A stretch of 64,000 bases of DNA from Prorocentrum cordatum. Lineage: Eukaryota; Sar; Dinophyceae; Prorocentrales; Prorocentraceae. A model generated the notes under the pieces. It did no database searches. It was given only the letters and a program-made list of their open reading frames with translations, and had not been told where the DNA came from. The number at the start of each line of letters is the position of its first letter. Position 1 is the stretch's first letter. Positions 21,197 through 32,244 of the stretch are shown here, piece after piece. Where the stretch lies: NCBI GenBank assembly GCA_963575745.1, contig CAUYUJ010012558.1, positions 462,008 through 526,007 on the forward strand, read 5' to 3'. The translations under genes were made by a program, and so were the position numbers.

Positions 21197-22195
21197 ACAA
21201 TCATTTTAAGACTGTTCGCCCTTATATGCTCGAGTGTTCAATCACGCGTGTTTCCCAAACCCTCGATACCCGCCCTCTTCGTCTTCGATCGAACCCCTTT
21301 TGGGGAGTATACCTTTCTTCCCTGCAGGCCGGGCCCCGGCAAGCGGCGGGGCGGCCGCGGACCGTCGGCCTGGCCAGCGGCAGCGCTGATCGGCGGGGCG
21401 GCCGCGGACCGTCGACCCGACCCCAAGAGGGACGGACAGGGGACCGACCACGACGACGACGACGACGACGACGACGTCGACGACGTCGAAGACGACGGCG
21501 ACGACGGCGACTACGAGCGAAAGCGAGAGCGAGAGAGAACGACAGCAGGGCCACGAAGGGCACGAAGTAGGCCACAAAGGGCGACAGCGGGGACACAAAG
21601 GGAATGCGTATGGGGCCACGAAGAGTGCGAACGAGCGGGGGCCACGAAGTGCAGAGAATGCGGGGCCACAGAAGGCAACTATGGGGCCACTGAGGGTAGC
21701 AGCTGGGCCACGTAGGACAATAAGGGGGACACAAATGGCGACAGCGGGGCCACGAAGGGCATGCACGTGGGGCCACAACGGGCGCGACTCCTGGGTGCCT
21801 GGGTGTCGGGAGCGCGGCGCTTGGGCAAATTGCAACAAATTCCAACGCAAGGCCATTCTTCAGTAAGTTGCAAGCAAGTCTCCAGCGAGAGCGCGACTCC
21901 AGAACTCCGGGAGAGCGATTCCTGAATAAATTGTAACGAAGTCCCAAGCGAGAGCGCGATTCTTGAATAAAATGCGAGGAAGTCTTGGGCGGAAGCGGGG
22001 ATCCTGCGTAAAATGTAAGGAAATCTCGAGCGGGAGCCGTTGTTGTTGTAACCCGGGGGCCACGGGCCCAGTTTGAGCAGGAAGACTTCCCCTGTCAAAA
22101 AACAGGGTACGAGCGTCGAGGGGCACACTTTGATTGAGAAAAACAGTATGCACCGGTGGGCGGGGATCAGCAATAATTAGTTTTCAGAAATGAGA

Positions 22196-22925
22196 ATTCA
22201 ACAACAACAACAACAACAACAACAATCAGTTTAAGGCTGCTCGCTCAATTTTGCTCGCATGCCAGTCAACACGTATATCACACACATTCGATACCCGCCC
22301 TCTTCGTCTTCGATCGGAACCCCTTCTGGGGGTATATCTTCCTTACCTGCCGCGCGTAGTTGGCGCAGTCCCTAAAACAGGGGAAGAGAGGACGGATGAA
22401 AGAGAGAGGGAGGAGGGTGGAGCACGAGAGAGACTAGGAGGGGGGCTAGGAGAAAACACGTGGCAGAACCAAACGGGCACATCTGCGGGTAGACCCTACC
22501 GGGCGGGTCGTCGGGAAGGCGGGCCCAGGCGGCCAGGTCCTGGAGCAGGCGGGTTGCCTCAGCGTGAACATGGATCGCGAGAGCGTCGCGAGCGATAGCG
22601 CGATTCCCAAGCAATTCATGAGAAACAGCGTGATTCCTAATGGTTGGAGGCGCTCCGCTTGAATAGGAAGCCCACGCGAGAACGCGATGTTGTAATAATC
22701 CCGCGCGGGAGCGCGATTTGAAAATACATTGTGAGGAAATATCAAACGAGAACCGCTGTTGTTGTGAACCGGGGACCAACGACACAAATGTGAGACTCTA
22801 GACTTCCCTCATAAAAAAAACACGGTGTGAGCCCCGGGAAGAACACTTCAATTGATACAATGTGTGGCTGAAGTGGAATTTCGCGATGCGGATTCTTGTT
22901 GTTGTTTGTTGTTATCGTCGTCCAA
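22196..22925 (+). repeat. Composite repeat family, unit B
   Basis: (AAC)n at 22201-22225, TTTAAGGCTGCTCGC, CCCGCCCTCTTCGTCTTCGA (22291-22310) with CCCCTTCTGGGGG, then a cluster of GAGAGCG/GCGATT words (22575-22740), CGCTGTTGTTGTGAACCGGG and AACACGGTGTGAGCCCCGG. It is followed directly by the CGACCCACC minisatellite. Confidence 0.7.
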
Positions 22926-23640
22926 CCCGTGACCCGCCCCGCGACCCACCCGCGACCCACCGCGCGACCCACCCGCGACCCACCCGCGACCCACCCCGCG
23001 ACCCATCCGCGACCCACCCCGCGACCCACCCGCGACCCACCCGCGACCCACCCGCGACCCACCCCGCGACCCGCCCTCGACCCACCCCGAGACCCCCCCG
23101 GCGACCCAACCGCGACGCACCGGCGACTCACCCGCGACCCACAGGCGACCCACCCCGCGACCCACCCGCGACCCACCCGCGACCCGCCCGCGACCCACCG
23201 CGACCTTCCCGCGACCCACCCGCGACCCACCCCGCGACCCACCCAAAATGTTCGGCGCCTGCGGCGGGTTTCTCTCGCATTCGTTACAAGTCGTTCCAGG
23301 TGGAGAACCTGCGACCCTCCCGCGACCCAGACCACGTTTAGTCGTTTAGTGTACAAAACAAAATGTTCGGCGCCTGCGGCGGGCTGTTTCTGAATTCCTT
23401 CCAGGTGGAGGTGGAGACCCCGCGACCCACCCGCGACCCAAACTACGTTCACTGAACAAGCCGAAACTTCGGCGCCTGCGGCGGGTTGCTTGTGCATCGG
23501 CGACCCACCCGCGACCCACAGGCGACCCACCCCGAGACCCACCCGCGATCCACCCCGCGACCCACCCGCGACCCACCCGCGACCCACCCGACCCGCGACC
23601 CACCCGCGACCCACCCCGCGACCCACGCATCATTTTCGGC
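22925..23640 (+). repeat. CGACCCACCCG minisatellite (G-quadruplex-prone on minus strand)
   Basis: Units of 10-11 bases (CGACCCACCCG, CGACCCACCC) fill 22930-23250, 23420-23450 and 23500-23625. Between these blocks a conserved insert begins TTCGGCGCCTGCGGCGGG (near 23260, 23370, 23470 and 23637). On the minus strand it reads GGGTGGGTCGCGGGTGGG repeatedly, giving runs of three guanines with short loops. The Gly/Arg/Val-rich minus-strand frame of 294 codons is a translation of this repeat. Confidence 0.85.
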
Positions 23641-23825
23641 GCCTGCGGCGGGTTTCTCTCGCATTCGTTCCAGGTGTTTTTTTGCATTCGTGAGGGCTGG
23701 GCCACGAAGTCCGCCGGCTCGACGCCCGAGTCGCCCGCGCCCGCCCCCTCACTCTTATCCGCTATTGCGGGGTGCTACGTAAAATACAATGTGCCCCGGA
23801 GGGGGAGGATCAACAATAGCTATTC

Positions 23826-24402
23826 CCCGGAGTTGTGAATTCGACAGCAACAACAACAAAGACTGCTCGCTGTTACCTTTTCACGTGCCATTCACTGTGC
23901 CCACCCTCTTCGTCTTCGTCCGTACCCCTTTAGGGGCATACATTTCTTCTCTGCAGCATGTATTTCGTGCAGCCCCTAAGGCAGAAGAAGAGAGGACGGG
24001 TGGAAGGAAGGGACGGGGGGCAAGCGAATTGCGTACGTCCTGCATGAACCGCGAGAGCGTCTCGAGCGACGCCGGGATTCCCAAATACATCGCGAGGGAA
24101 TCCACAGCGAGAGCTTGACTCCTGAGTGTCGAGGGCGCGGCGTCTGAATAAACTGCAGGAGCGTCCCACGTGAGAGCGCGATTCCTGCATCAATTATGAA
24201 GAAGTCTCGCGCGAGAGCACGATTTGGGAATACACTGTCGAGAAAAGATCAAGCGGAAGCCGTTGTTGTTGTTGTTGTTGTAAACCGGGGGCCAAGGGCA
24301 CACTTTGGTGACACCTCACTTCCCCTTTCTAACAAAAGCACGGTGCGAGCCCCGTACAAAAGGTTACCAGGCAGGAGGGGGTCAACACAACTTGCTGAAA
24401 AG
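23826..24402 (+). repeat. Composite repeat family, unit C
   Basis: AACAACAACAA, GACTGCTCGC, CACCCTCTTCGTCTTCG with CCCCTTTAGGGG, a cluster of GAGAGCG and GATTCC words (24045-24240), GCCGTTGTTGTTGTTGTTG and GCACGGTGCGAGCCCCG, the same order as units A and B. Confidence 0.7.
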
Positions 24403-25026
24403 CAATAACACCCACAACATCAACAATCGTTGTAAGACTGTTACTTCTGACCTGCTCGCATGCCATCCAACATGTGTATTCCAAACCCACGGTACCCGCC
24501 CTCTTCGTTTTTGATCGGGACCCCTTCTGGGGGTATATCTTCCTTACCTGCCGCGTGTAATTAGTGTAGCCCCTGGAAGAGGGGAAGATAGGACGGATAG
24601 AAGGGGGAGGGAAAAGGATGGAGCAAGGGATGAGCAGGAGAAGGGGCTAGGAGCAGAAAGCGCGTGGCGGAACAGGGCCATCGTTCGAGACTTCCTCGCG
24701 ATTCATGCCAGACGCATGCTTCAGCGACCCGCATGCTCTACCTGGCCGTCTGGGCCCGCCTTCCCGACCCGCCCGCTAGGGTATGCCCTTACCCATTCCA
24801 TCATTTTTTTTGCTCGCCTGCTGTAGGCGCCGCGCCACATGCGCGTGGCAGGAAAGGGTGATATATCACTAATGGGGTACGATGGGTTTGGGATCTACGT
24901 GTTGAGTGACACGCGAGGAAATCGGAGCGAACAGTCTTAAACCTATTGTTGGTGTTGATGCTGGCGTTGGTGTCAAGATTGTCACTGTTGATTATGTCGT
25001 TGCTGCTGTTGTTATTGTTGTTGAGT
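24403..25026. repeat. Composite repeat family: forward copy D meeting an inverted copy
   Basis: 24403-24670 runs forward (degenerate CAA run, GTAAGACTGTTA, CCCGCCCTCTTCGTTTTTGA, GGGGGTATATCTTCCTTACC). From about 24675 the order and strand reverse: GCGATTCATGCC, GGGCCCGCCTTCCCGACCC, a GGGGTACGAT-like word, GCGAACAGTCTTAAACC and a TTG-rich run to 25026. The two halves form a long imperfect inverted repeat. Confidence 0.6.
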
Positions 25027-25029
25027 TGA

Positions 25030-25740
25030 GGTTTCATTATTCATCCCCCCCTCCGAGGCACTTTGTGTGCTTCCCACATCCAAATGGGGTTATTGTTTTC
25101 TCCGCGCACCCCCCGCGCAGGAACCTCAGACCTCACCCCCTCTCCTCTTCGCCCGTCGCACACTCACTCATTCACTACATCACTCACACCATCATCATCA
25201 GTCCCACGCGCACACACACACTCACAGGCGATCGTCACTCACCCATCATTACAACCACTCGGCCACACTGATTTTTTCACTCTGTCACTCAAAACTACCC
25301 CTCATTACTCTTCACTCTTAGCATCACCGCACCATCGCTTGTTTCCCACATCCAAAGTGGGGTTCTTGTTCCCCGCATCCAAGGTGGGCTTCTCGTTTTC
25401 TTTGGACACTCCGCGCAGGAAACAACAGGACACACCCTCTCCTCTTCTCTAGTCGCGCACTCATTCATTCAACCACTCACACAAATCATCACTCACACTC
25501 ATTCACTCACCCACCGACTTACCCGCTCACACACCCCCAGACACACATTCACCCACTCACACACACAGCATCATCACTCACTCACGCACTCACCCATTCA
25601 CTCACCCACCTACCCGTCAACTCACTCACCCACTCACACTCACCATCATCATCGTCACCACCATCGTCATCATCATCCTTCTCATCATCATCGGCATCAT
25701 CATCATCATCATATTCACTCACTCACGCACTCACTCATCT
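25030..25740 (+). repeat. CACTCA-rich tract with (CAT)n
   Basis: CACTCA, CACACA and CACCCA words dominate 25150-25635, followed by CATCAT triplets to about 25715 and a final CACTCA patch. A short duplication, CATCCAAA(G/-)TGGGGTT, occurs near 25078 and 25350. No gene. Confidence 0.75.
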
Positions 25741-26816
25741 CAGGCGGGCGCTTCGTCTGTGAAGACGAAGTCTCCGGCGGGAGCCCCCTCCCTATGGAAC
25801 CCGCACTTCATGTTGGTAACCCGAACGAGTCATCGGCCTCCTGCAACTGTCGTCACTTTGGCGCTCACCAGCCCTGAATTGCGAGGAAGTGACCAGCGGG
25901 AGCCTCGTCTGTGCGCGAATTGCGAGGACATCTCAAGAGGGAGCCGCCTCCCCATGGGGCCCGCGTTTCATGTTGGTAATCCGAGCGGGCTTGGGTTCCT
26001 CAAGCCTGAATTTCGAAGAAGTATCAGGCGGAAGCCTCGTCTGTGAGTGAATTGCTAGGAGGTCTCCGGCGGGAGCCCCGTCCATATGAGGCCCGCACTT
26101 CATGTTGGTAATCCAAGCGGGCCATCGGCCTCCTGCAACTGTCGTGACTTTTGGGCTCCTCAAGATTGAATATGGAGGAAGTCTCAGGTGGGAGCCTCGT
26201 CTGTGAGTGAATTGCGAGGAAGTCTCTGGCGGGAGCCCTTTCCCTATGGACCCGCATGTCACGTTGGCAATGCGAGCGGGTCATCGGCCTTCTGCAACTG
26301 TCGTGACTTTTGGGTTCCTCAGGCGGGAGACTCGTCTGTGAGTGCATTGCGAGGAGATCTCAAGCGGGAACCCCGAGCGGGTCATCGGCCTCCTGCAGCT
26401 ATCGTCACTTTTGGTCTCCGGAGGCCTGAAAATGGTGAAATGTAAAGCGGGAGCCTCGTATGTGAGTGAATTCCCCGGAAGTCTCAAGCGCGAGCCCCCT
26501 CCCTATGGGGCTCGCAGCTCACATGAATAATCCGAAGCGAATCACCGGAAACTTATAACACTCGTCACTTTTGGGCTCCTGAAGCTTGAATATGGAGGCA
26601 GTATCCGTCGGGAGCCTCGTCTGTGAGTGAATTGCGAAGAAGTCTCCCGCGGGAGCCCCCTCCCTCTGGGGCCCGCACTTCAGGTTGGTAATCCGAGCGA
26701 GTCATCGGCCTCCTGCAACCGTCGTAACTTTGGGGCTCCTCAGGCCTGAATTTCGATGACGTCTCAGGCGGGAGCCTCGTCTGTGAGTGAATTGCGGAGG
26801 AAATCTCAGGGCCGTC
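25741..26816 (+). repeat. Tandem repeat, unit ~130-160 bp, about 8 copies
   Basis: GCGGGAGCCTCGTCTGTGAG recurs near 25895, 26030, 26190, 26325, 26450, 26608 and 26770, with a diverged first copy at 25745. Between them the order is AATTGCGAGGAAGTCTC, GCGGGAGCCCC(C/G)TCCCTATG, CGCACTTCATGTTGGTAAT, GTCATCGGCCTCCTGCAACT and GTGACTTTTGGGCTCCT. Copies are 75-90% alike by eye. Frames are not conserved between copies. Confidence 0.85.
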
Positions 26817-26894
26817 CTCCAGCGCGCGCTTCCTCTGGGTCGCGGCGCGTAGCCGCTGGGACGCACGTCGTGCGTTTCCTCTAGGTCGTGTTCC

Positions 26895-27072
26895 GCACGC
26901 GGAACAGGAGGAGGAGGAGGATGCAGGATGAGAAAGACAAGGAGGAAAAGGAGGAGGAGGAGGCAGAGTGGGAACAGGCCGATGAGGAGGAGGAAGAGGA
27001 GGGGGAGGAGGAGGAGGAGGAGGAGGAGGAGGAGGAGGAGGAGGAGGAGGAGGAACGAGGAGGAGGAGGAGG
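26895..27072 (+). repeat. (GAG)n microsatellite
   Basis: GGA/GAG triplets with AAG interruptions, near-perfect at 26985-27060. Confidence 0.9.
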
Positions 27073-27560
27073 AGGAATGCCCTAGGAGGCCCAATGAGGT
27101 CCCGGGAAGCCCAGAAGGCTCCAGGAGGCCCCAAGAGGCCCCATCAGGCCCAAGGAGGAGGCAGGAGGCCTAAGGAGGAGGCGGGAGGAGGAGGAGGAGG
27201 AGAAGGAGGAGGAGGAGTAGGAGGAGGAGGGGGAGGGGGAGGAGGAGGAGGAGGGAGAGGAAGAGGAGGACGAGGAGGAGGCGGCGGAGGAGGGAGACGG
27301 AGAGGAGGAGGAGTAGGAGGGACAGGGGAGGAGGGGGAAGAGGAGGAGAAGGACGAGGAGGAGGAGGAGGAGGAGGACGAGGGAGAGGGAGAGGGAAAAG
27401 GAGGAGGATGAGGAAAAGGAGGAGGAGGAGGTGGTGGTGGTGGTGGTGGAGGAGGCAAGAGGAGGAGGCAGGGGTTGAGGCAGAAGGAGGAGCAGGGAGG
27501 AGGAGGAGGAGACAGGAGTATGTGGGAGAAGGGAGGGGGCAGGAGGAGATCCCCAGGCAA
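27073..27560 (+). repeat. GGAGG-rich purine tract
   Basis: A short AGGCCC(A/C)A patch at 27085-27160 and then GGAGGAG, GGAGTAGG and a (GGT)n stretch at 27430-27455, all on one strand to about 27540. A long Pro/Ser/Leu frame on the minus strand reflects the bias. Confidence 0.8.
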
Positions 27561-27639
27561 ATTAAACAGCTTCTCATGCAGGGTCCTACCGTCGGAAAAA
27601 ATTCAGGTAATATGCTCCTCCAGGAGCTCGCAGTTTCTT

Positions 27640-28330
27640 TACAAAGGAAGGCGAAGGATCACCAAACTGGGCCCCTGGCCGCCGATTTACAGCAACAACG
27701 GCTCTCGCCTGATACTTCTTCACCATGTATCCCAAAATCGCGGTCTCGCGCGGAGCTTCCTCACAACTTCTGCACGAATCGCGCTCTCACGTGGGACTTC
27801 CTAGCAGTTTATCCAGACGCCGCGCCCTCGACACTCAGAAATCGTACTCTCGCCTTGGCCTCTCTCACGATTTACTTGTGAATCGCGCTATCGCTCGAGC
27901 TCTCCTCGCGATTCAATATTCACGCTTCAGCAACCCGCCGGCTCGACCTGGCCAGTTGGGCCCGCCTTCCCGGCCCGCCCGCTAGGCTCGACCCTGCGGA
28001 TGGGGCCGTCTGGCTCTGCCACGTGTTTTCTGTTCCTAGCCCCCCCTCCTGCTACTCCCGTGCTCCATCCTTCTCTCTCCCCCTTCCATCCGTCCTCTCT
28101 TCCCCTGTTTCAGGAGCTGCACCAATTACACACGGCAGGGAAGAAAAATATACCCCCAGGGGGGTACGATCGAAGACGAAAAGGGCGGGTACCAAGGGTT
28201 TGGCATATACGGATTGATTTGCAAGCGGGCAGGTAAGAGCGAACAGTCTTAAACTGATTGCTGTTGTTGTTGGTGTTGTTGTTGCTGCTGTTGTTGGTGT
28301 TGCTGGTGTTGTCGGTGTTGTTGTTGCTGG
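27640..28330 (-). repeat. Composite repeat family, inverted copy F
   Basis: Reverse-complement order of unit B: CTGGGCCCCTGG, AACGGCTCTCGCCTGATAC, several AATCGCG(C/G)TCTC words (27740-27900), GGGCCCGCCTTCCCGG, CACGTGTTTTCTG, TACCCCCAGGGGGGTA, GAAGACGAAAAGGGCGGGTA, GCGAACAGTCTTAAACTGA and a (GTT)n-rich run to 28330. Confidence 0.7.
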
Positions 28331-28344
28331 GATTACAGTCGTCC

Positions 28345-28520
28345 CAAACGTGACCCCGCCCGCGACCCTCCCGCGACCCGCCGCGCGACCCACCCGCAAC
28401 GCACCCCGCGACCGACCCTCGACCCATCTACACTACTTTGACGAAAATTCAACGCCTGCGGGGGGCAGAGTGTTGCAGTTCGTAAAAGACTGGCACCTGC
28501 GGCGAGCTTCTTCAGAGCCT
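28345..28520 (+). repeat. Short CGACCC minisatellite and CCTGCGG inserts
   Basis: CGACCC(A/T)CCCGC words at 28350-28430, then CAACGCCTGCGGGGGG and CACCTGCGGCGAG, relating it to the minisatellite at 22925-23640. Confidence 0.6.
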
Positions 28521-29984
28521 CGCAGACTGCCGACAACCCCGCTGCTCCCTCACTCTTATCCGAAACTGCGGGGGCCATGCCATTGAAAGTGGAAGATCGA
28601 ATGAAGGCAATCGAGCGGGAGTGAAAGAGCGAGAAAACAACAAAAGAGGAAGCATGGAGAGTGAGAGAGAGATAGAGCTAGAGAAGATGGGCAAATGGAC
28701 ATGGTGGTAGCATGAAGCGGAGATGGGATAGGCGGCGGGGAGGGTCGAGGGAGAGATGAAAACACTAAGGTCGACTCGCGCACGTCAAGACTAAGGTGTC
28801 AAGCAGCACGCGGCACAGCTGATACCGAACCGCACCTAGCTGCGAACATCGAATTCACAAGCTGTAAGTAACTCGCCATTGAGACGAGAAAAGGTGCTTC
28901 CGCGCGGAGGGTGAAACTTGGTCGGCACATGCTCATCTATTTGAAGCAGCGCTCAACGACCGAACCTTCCATGCAACATCGCGCCCCCTGCTAGACAGCT
29001 TTCCCCGCTTCCGCCTCTCCATTATCATTCCTCGTCAACTCCTCGTCCTCGACCTCTTCGCCATCATCGCTATGACCACCATCGCCGTCATTGCTGTCAC
29101 TGCCAAATCCGTCCTGGTCCTCGCCCCCGTCTTCCCTCTCCGACCCATGGCGTTTCCTCCTCGACCCGCTCATCCAGCATCAACCCCCTTCCTCCACCTC
29201 CTCCCAGCCCCCATTTCCAGCCCCATCCCACGATTCCATCCTTACCATGCTATACTTGGCTGCGGTTCACCTCCCCCTGGTCATCCGACCTCCGTCCGTT
29301 TCTTCCTTCGCGTGCTAATTACTCTTTATCCTCATATTTCTCCTCCTCCTCCCCTAACTCCAGAAACAAGTGAGGATGAAACATGATGTTCGGAGACGGA
29401 ATCGGAGGAGTGATACGGACTGAGAAGGACGAGAGGAAGGATGAGAAGATGAGCTGGGAGCACGGAAGTAGGTGGAATGGCAGGGAGGAAGAGGGACAAG
29501 GGAATTTAAACACCTCCCCTTCTGGGTGCTCTCCGGGACACATGGCTTCGACGTGCCCACCTCCGAAATTTGGCCAACTCTGTTCTGCAGGTGCCCCCCC
29601 CCTGGGGATGGCCGACGGCTTGGGTTGGGTATACCTTCTGGGGGATCCGCTCTGCCGTTTCCGATGAGCTGGGTCACTCGTCGCGCCCTGGCTGGTGTCG
29701 GGCGTGCTCCGCTCGCAGCTCCGCGGGAGGATCGACACGCTTCGGGTGGACGGATGCGCATGTACCACACCAAATCTGCACATCGAGCTCGAACATCAGA
29801 AACACACGCACCCACCAATAACATACATGCATACAACTCACAAGCAACATGCGCCGCTATTAAACAACGACGGTAGGACATTACGTAATAGCAAGCGTCA
29901 ACATTCCCCAATCAGAGCTTGCCTCTGTAGGGGTCCTAGCGGATTCATATGGTTAGATGAGGTTAGGCGCCGATTCCGACGGCA
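28521..29984. other. Mixed sequence, no gene recognised
   Basis: AG-rich at 28575-28770, mixed to 29020, C/T-rich at 29020-29370, mixed to 29980. Open frames at 29383-29667 (plus) and 29319-29911 (minus) overlap one another and show no domain. Confidence 0.5.
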
Positions 29985-30103
29985 CGCCCAGGTGCCGGGG
30001 TGCCCAGGTGCCCCGGTGCCCTGGTGCACGGGTGCCCAGGTGCCTGGGAGCCCCGGTGCACGGGTGCCCGGGTGCCCAGGTGCGCGGGTGCCCGGGTGAC
30101 CAG
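29985..30103 (+). repeat. 10-bp minisatellite GGTGCCCAGG
   Basis: About eleven tandem units of the GGTGCC(C/T)(A/G/C)GG type, with small substitutions. Confidence 0.9.
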
Positions 30104-30106
30104 TAG

Positions 30107-30475
30107 TCCTATGGCCTTAAAGCCCTATAGCCTTATATAGCCGTACAGCCCTATAGCCATAGAGCCCTATAGCCCAATAGCCCGAATAGGCTTATAGCCC
30201 TATCGCCCAATAGCCCTATAGCTCTAAAGCCCTATAGCTATATATATATATATATATATATTCCTAGAGCCCTATAGCCTAAGTAGCCCTGTAGCCCTAT
30301 AACCCTAATAGCCATATAGCCCCGTAGCCCTTTAGCCCTGTAACCCTATAGCCCCGTAGCACTATAGCCCTATAGCCCTGTCGCCCCATAGCCCTATAGC
30401 CCTATAGCCCTATAGCCCCATAACCTTATAGCCCTATAGCCCTATAGACCTATATCCCCATACCCCTATAGCCCT
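30107..30475 (+). repeat. ~9-bp minisatellite AGCCCTATA
   Basis: AGCCCTATA, with AGCCCTAATA and AGCCCCGTA variants, is repeated roughly forty times and interrupted by a (TA)n run at 30240-30262. It abuts the preceding GGTGCCC array. Confidence 0.95.
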
Positions 30476-30604
30476 AAAAAGATTACGATTGGAGTTTTCT
30501 CTGGTATCAGATCTGAACATGTGATCCTTCGTCGAGTGTTCGCAGGCCCCCCCCACCCCCAGATGGGTCCCAGGGTTCCACGGGCCGCTCCCCCCTGATG
30601 GAAT

Positions 30605-30625
30605 GGGAGGAGGGACGACGACGAA

Positions 30626-30668
<43 letters not shown>
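30605..30668 (+). repeat. (GAC)n microsatellite
   Basis: Near-perfect ACG/GAC triplets. Confidence 0.95.
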
Positions 30669-30669
<1 letters not shown>

Positions 30670-30861
30670 CACAGCAGCACCACCCCACGCCCACAGGGGG
30701 AGAGGCGGGGGCATAGGGCACCTCCCTCCATCACGCCACGCCCACAGGGCCACGACCACACGGAAGGGGGGAGGCAGGGGGCGATCCCACTCGCGAGGCC
30801 TTCGGGAGGCTCACAGGCGTACCCATCCAGCGCGGGCGGGGCTCGAGCCCTCGATCACAAA

Positions 30862-30904
30862 CACACACACACATGCATGAATGCATACATACATGCATGC
30901 ATGC

Positions 30905-30999
<95 letters not shown>

Positions 31000-31110
31000 T
31001 ACACATACACATGCACCTACACACATATACACATACGCATGCATATTCATATACATATATATATATATATAGATACGCATATGTATATATGTATATATGT
31101 GTTGTAAATA
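30862..31110 (+). repeat. (CACATA)n microsatellite
   Basis: CATACA/CACATA hexamers at 30903-31020, bordered by ATGC(A)TGCAT and TATA patches. Confidence 0.95.
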
Positions 31111-31139
31111 CTGTTGTGTGTATATACATATCTATATGT

Positions 31140-31472
31140 ATGAGTGTGTATACACATACATACATACCTATATACATACATACATACATACATACATACA
31201 TACATACATACATACATACATACATACATACGTACGTACGTACGTACATACATACATACATACACACATACATACATACAACCAACCATGCATACATACA
31301 TACATGAATCCATACATATATACATGCATGCATAAATACATACATACATACATACATACATACATACATACATACATACATACATACATACACACACACA
31401 TACATGCATGCATGCATGCATAAATACATACATACATACATACATACATACATACATACATACATACATACA

Positions 31473-31506
<34 letters not shown>

Positions 31507-31530
31507 CATATATATGGATATATACATATA
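31140..31530 (+). repeat. (CATA)n microsatellite
   Basis: CATA tetramers for about 350 bases, with CGTA, CACA and CATG interruptions. Both strands stay open because the tetramer lacks in-frame stops, giving Tyr/Ile/His/Thr and Met/Tyr/Val/Cys peptides. Confidence 0.95.
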
Positions 31531-31649
31531 TCTATATGTAGATATCAGTCCCCGTACCCCGAGGCACAAGTTGGAGTGTCCTCAGGTCCTTTGCCAAATC
31601 CCTTAAGCCTCAGTCCTCATACCTGAGGTTTCTTTAGAAAGAGCCCAGG

Positions 31650-32130
31650 CACCAAAGTGGAACATTTCTTAGGGCAAGGGCTCCACAACGGGCCAAGAGG
31701 GTCCCAAGAGGCTCCCAAGGCGGTCCAAGAGGGCCCCGAATCGCCGAACCATCGATCCCAAACTCCCAAGAAGGCCCCAAGACGGCTCCAGAAGTTCTCG
31801 ACGCGCTTTAAGAGAGCCCCAAGAGGCATCCCAAGAGGAACTCAAGGGGAAAACATCAGTGATGTTCCAATGGTTTCAATGTTTGAGGGCTTTCCACTTC
31901 TGGGGCTCCGGACGCTCCAAAAACCCAACAGGCCCCCCAAGACCGCACCAAGACGGCGCCAGAGAGTCCCAAGACGGCCCACATAGGGGCCCACATGGGG
32001 GCCGAAGAGGGGGAGCGTGAACCGAACATCTGAGCCTTCCGCCCCAAGAGGCGCCCCCCAGAGACCTCAACACTGCCTTAAGGAGGCCCCCGAGGCGTTG
32101 ACGAGCTCCCAACGAATTCGAATTCCCAAG
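31650..32130 (+). repeat. CCAAGAGGC block, forward
   Basis: CCCAAGAGG and CCAAGACGGC words recur at 31690-31840 and 31930-32125. The core-like GGCACGGTGGCGGGATGGG follows at 32152-32170. Confidence 0.7.
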
Positions 32131-32244
32131 AGGCCTTAGACCCACAACCCAGGCACGGTGGCGGGATGGGCCGACGGCCATTCGACCTGGGCCAGCACGG
32201 GAACAAACAGAGCGCCTGAGGAACTTGCCCGAGATGGCTCATGG

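Larger units (their letters stand above)
21077..22195 (+). repeat. Composite repeat family, unit A
   Basis: Order of blocks: hairpin, (AAC)n at 21143-21196, TTTAAGACTGTTCGC, CCCGCCCTCTTCGTCTTCGA with a CCCCTTTTGGGG hairpin (about 21270-21310), a GGGGCCAC(A/G)AAGGG-rich stretch (21550-21780), then several diverged GCGAGAGCGCGATT(C/T)CTGAA words (21880-22020), GAGCCGTTGTTGTTGTAACC and a GGGGCACACTTTG end. The same order recurs in units B, C and D. No gene: frames are discordant between units. Confidence 0.7.

Noticed and set aside
22742-23626. 294-codon Gly/Arg/Val-rich minus-strand protein
   Set aside because: Translation of the CGACCCACC minisatellite; the peptide changes with every unit-length variant.
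30107-30475. Telomeric repeat (CCCTA-like words)
   Set aside because: The unit is AGCCCTATA with many variants. No regular TTAGGG or TTTAGGG-type repeat is present and the array is internal.
30731-31501. 256-codon Met/Tyr/Val/Cys frame
   Set aside because: Translation of CATA and CACATA repeats on the minus strand.
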